A stretch of 64,000 nucleotides of DNA from JACDAE01 sp963717195 (GTDB taxonomy: Bacteria; Chloroflexota; Ktedonobacteria; Ktedonobacterales; Ktedonobacteraceae). The stretch's first letter is position 1. Each line of letters begins with the position of its first letter. This document shows positions 62,422-64,000 of the stretch, one piece after another. The stretch is taken from NCBI GenBank assembly GCA_963717195.1, contig CAVQVR010000021.1:186001-250000 (forward strand), in the 5' to 3' direction. The notes under the pieces were generated by a model. The model ran no database searches. It had not been told where the DNA came from and saw only the letters and a program-made list of their open reading frames with translations. The position numbers were made by a program, and so were the translations under genes.

Positions 62422-62834
62422 ATTTCTCGGACTTCTGCCTTCGGAATAAATGGTTACTCGCTTCTTGTTACAGTCAGTGGCAATGAAGGCGCCTTCTCCC
62501 AACTATAACCTATTTTCGCCCCTCCATGTACCATTTTATGGGCTATGAGGCTATGAACATTGGCAATTTTGGGAAAAACGCTGACGAAACTGTATATTTG
62601 CTTGACAGTCGTTCGTTGCACTTTATAATAGAGAATAATATTTGTTTTGCGTATGTATGCACCCGGCTTCTATGTGCTTTCTTATAAAAGTGGTATGCTA
62701 TATTTATACGCTCTACTTTTGAGAAAGCGGAGCAGGCTAGAGCGAACACCTCATTATAGGCGAGAATGTCATCCCGATGGATGAAGTGCAGTTCGTTCGT
62801 ACGCGGTGTAATGAGGAGTAACCAGGTATATGTA
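62422..62834. other. Promoter and 200-nt leader region of the RelA/SpoT gene
   Basis: After the terminator, nothing coding is seen. The leader contains CCTCATTA (62749-62756), complementary to TAATGAGG (62809-62816), which overlaps the GAGGAG upstream of the start codon. Confidence 0.45.
62602..62629 (+). promoter_or_regulatory. Consensus promoter of the RelA/SpoT gene
   Basis: TTGACA (62602-62607), 16-nt spacer, TATAAT (62624-62629): both hexamers are perfect. Start expected near 62636. Confidence 0.8.
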
Positions 62835-64000
62835 ATGGCTACTGATTTTGATAAATTTGCTGATGGGTCTTTTGCTTCGTATTCGTCCTCGGTGCTTAAG
62901 ACAAGTGTTTCGGAGAGAGATTTGACGCCTTCTCATCTGACTCTTGAGGATTTACTGGCTGAGACCCAGTTGTATCTGACTCCCCAGGATCAGGAGAAGA
63001 TTCGACATGCCTATGACCTGGCTAATCAGGCACATCAGGGAGCTGTACGGCGCTCGGGGGAACCTTATATCCAGCACCCCCTTGAAGTGGCTTTGCTCCT
63101 TGCTGGTATGCGCATCGATGCGGACGGAATAGTCTCTGCGTTACTACACGATGTCGTTGAAGATACTCACTACTCCCTTGATGAGCTGCGCGTGCACTTT
63201 GGTCCTGCCGTCGCGAATATTGTAGACGGAGTGACGAAATTTGATGCCCTGGCCGAAAGGTCAAAAAGTGATGCCGCGACTGCTGAAAATGGGCTGGGAG
63301 ATGCTCCTCCCCCACCACCTTCGATTGTCGATAAGCGGCTGGAACGTACTGAGACAGTGCGTAAGATGCTGCTGGCGATGGCCGAAGATCCACGCGTTGT
63401 GGTGCTCAAACTGGCCGACCGCTTGCATAATATGCGTACGTTGAGTGCCATGTCCCCTGCTCAACAGCAAAACAAGGCCCGCGAAACCAGCGAGATCTAT
63501 ATCCCCCTTGCACGCCGTCTCGGTATGTACATTGTGCAGGCCGAAATCGAGGATCTGACCTTCAGTTACCTGGAACCGGAGAAGTTCACGCGGCTCAAAC
63601 GTGCCGTTGAGCAGGAGATCAAAAGACGACAACCCTACATTGATGAGGTGTGCCGTATCCTGCGCGAAGAGATGGAGCGAGCAGGACTCAAGGCCGAGGT
63701 TCTTGCCTGGCAAAAGCATCTGGCGAGCATCAATCGTAAATTGAATGATGTGCCGCAAGAGATCAGCGACAACGAGCTGAGCCATATTCACGACCTGGTC
63801 TCCTTTCGTATCCTGGTCGACTCAGACTATGAGTGCTACCTTGCTCTGGGACACATTCATGCCCTCTGGCGTCCCAAAGATGGGCGCATCAAAGATTTTA
63901 TTGCCACACCTAAATTGAATGGCTACCAGTCGTTGCACACGACCGTCTTTAGCCTGGAAAACCGGCTCGCCGAGATCCAGATCCGCACTCAAGAGATGGA
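62835..64000 (+). CDS. relA: RelA/SpoT bifunctional (p)ppGpp synthetase/hydrolase, N-terminal part (cut by window edge)
   Basis: The first 388 codons are present and the frame runs off the right edge. Makes and degrades (p)ppGpp, the stringent-response alarmone. The hydrolase HD domain is intact: AHQGAVRRSGEPYIQHPLEVA, ALLHDVVEDT (the HD pair) and LKLADRLHNMRTL. An insertion of about 25 residues (AERSKSDAATAENGLGDAPP and following prolines) sits where most homologues have a short loop. The synthetase domain begins with RRQPYIDEV..., LVSFRILVDS and RIKDFIATPKLNGYQSLHTT. TGS and ACT domains would lie beyond the window. The start ATG at 62835 has GAGGAG 17 nt upstream, an unusual distance. Confidence 0.93.
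   Translation, partial: MATDFDKFADGSFASYSSSVLKTSVSERDLTPSHLTLEDLLAETQLYLTPQDQEKIRHAYDLANQAHQGAVRRSGEPYIQHPLEVALLLAGMRIDADGIVSALLHDVVEDTHYSLDELRVHFGPAVANIVDGVTKFDALAERSKSDAATAENGLGDAPPPPPSIVDKRLERTETVRKMLLAMAEDPRVVVLKLADRLHNMRTLSAMSPAQQQNKARETSEIYIPLARRLGMYIVQAEIEDLTFSYLEPEKFTRLKRAVEQEIKRRQPYIDEVCRILREEMERAGLKAEVLAWQKHLASINRKLNDVPQEISDNELSHIHDLVSFRILVDSDYECYLALGHIHALWRPKDGRIKDFIATPKLNGYQSLHTTVFSLENRLAEIQIRTQEM

Overview
The window looks like part of a Ktedonobacteria-type chromosome (phylum Chloroflexota). The evidence is the combination of cytosolic Ser/Thr kinases fused to WD40 propellers, REC-ANTAR regulators, F420-dependent oxidoreductases including an Fgd-like enzyme, a zinc-ribbon/RicT-like gene complement and many long intergenic palindromes. 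This assignment comes from family composition only. There are no rRNA, tRNA, CRISPR or transposase genes. Most genes are housekeeping, so this is core chromosome rather than a mobile island.

Layout. 1-4.4 kb: a partial FemAB-like ligase, a GNAT acetyltransferase, an orphan winged-helix protein with its own promoter and operator-like palindrome, a FolD homologue lacking key catalytic residues, a lipoprotein and YajQ. 4.4-23.1 kb: a giant TPR protein, a WYL regulator, an SRAP protein, BioY, glycosyltransferases, a YabN-type MazG fusion, PolX, ribosomal protein L25/Ctc, a KGG-repeat stress protein and a response regulator-PlsX pair. 23.3-35.2 kb: five paralogous zinc-ribbon/kinase/seven-bladed WD40 genes in a row. 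They are interrupted by a REC-ANTAR regulator carrying half of a LysR effector domain, and the last kinase is closely followed by an acyl-CoA dehydrogenase gene. Kinases 2-4 share a near-identical promoter with a palindrome over the -10 box. 36.5-50 kb: alpha/beta hydrolase, PsuG, PurH, L27/L21, R2lox, a sugar isomerase, an M48 protease and three LLM-type F420 oxidoreductases. 50-64 kb: an SPFH membrane protein, a PSP1/RicT protein with a Cys-Gly tail, REC-ANTAR, DAHP synthase, beta-mannosidase, GlcG/HbpS-like protein, LipM-like octanoyltransferase, Tgt, a zinc-ribbon protein and the start of a RelA/SpoT synthetase.

Main observations. (1) The DAHP synthase gene is preceded by a consensus promoter, a 20-codon leader peptide with a Phe-Ser-Phe-Tyr-Tyr-Trp-Phe run and an intrinsic terminator, which is a textbook layout for aromatic amino acid attenuation. 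(2) The kinase array shares a promoter/operator motif. (3) Two intergenic repeat families occur: long palindromes built on a GGGCTTATAAATCG/CCCCTACA theme, mostly between convergent genes, and a 30-bp element with TTTCA/TGAAA ends. (4) Seven conserved genes each carry a 1-2 nt frame-breaking indel. So many in one window, including plsX, suggests sequence errors more than true decay; I annotate the restored reading frames.
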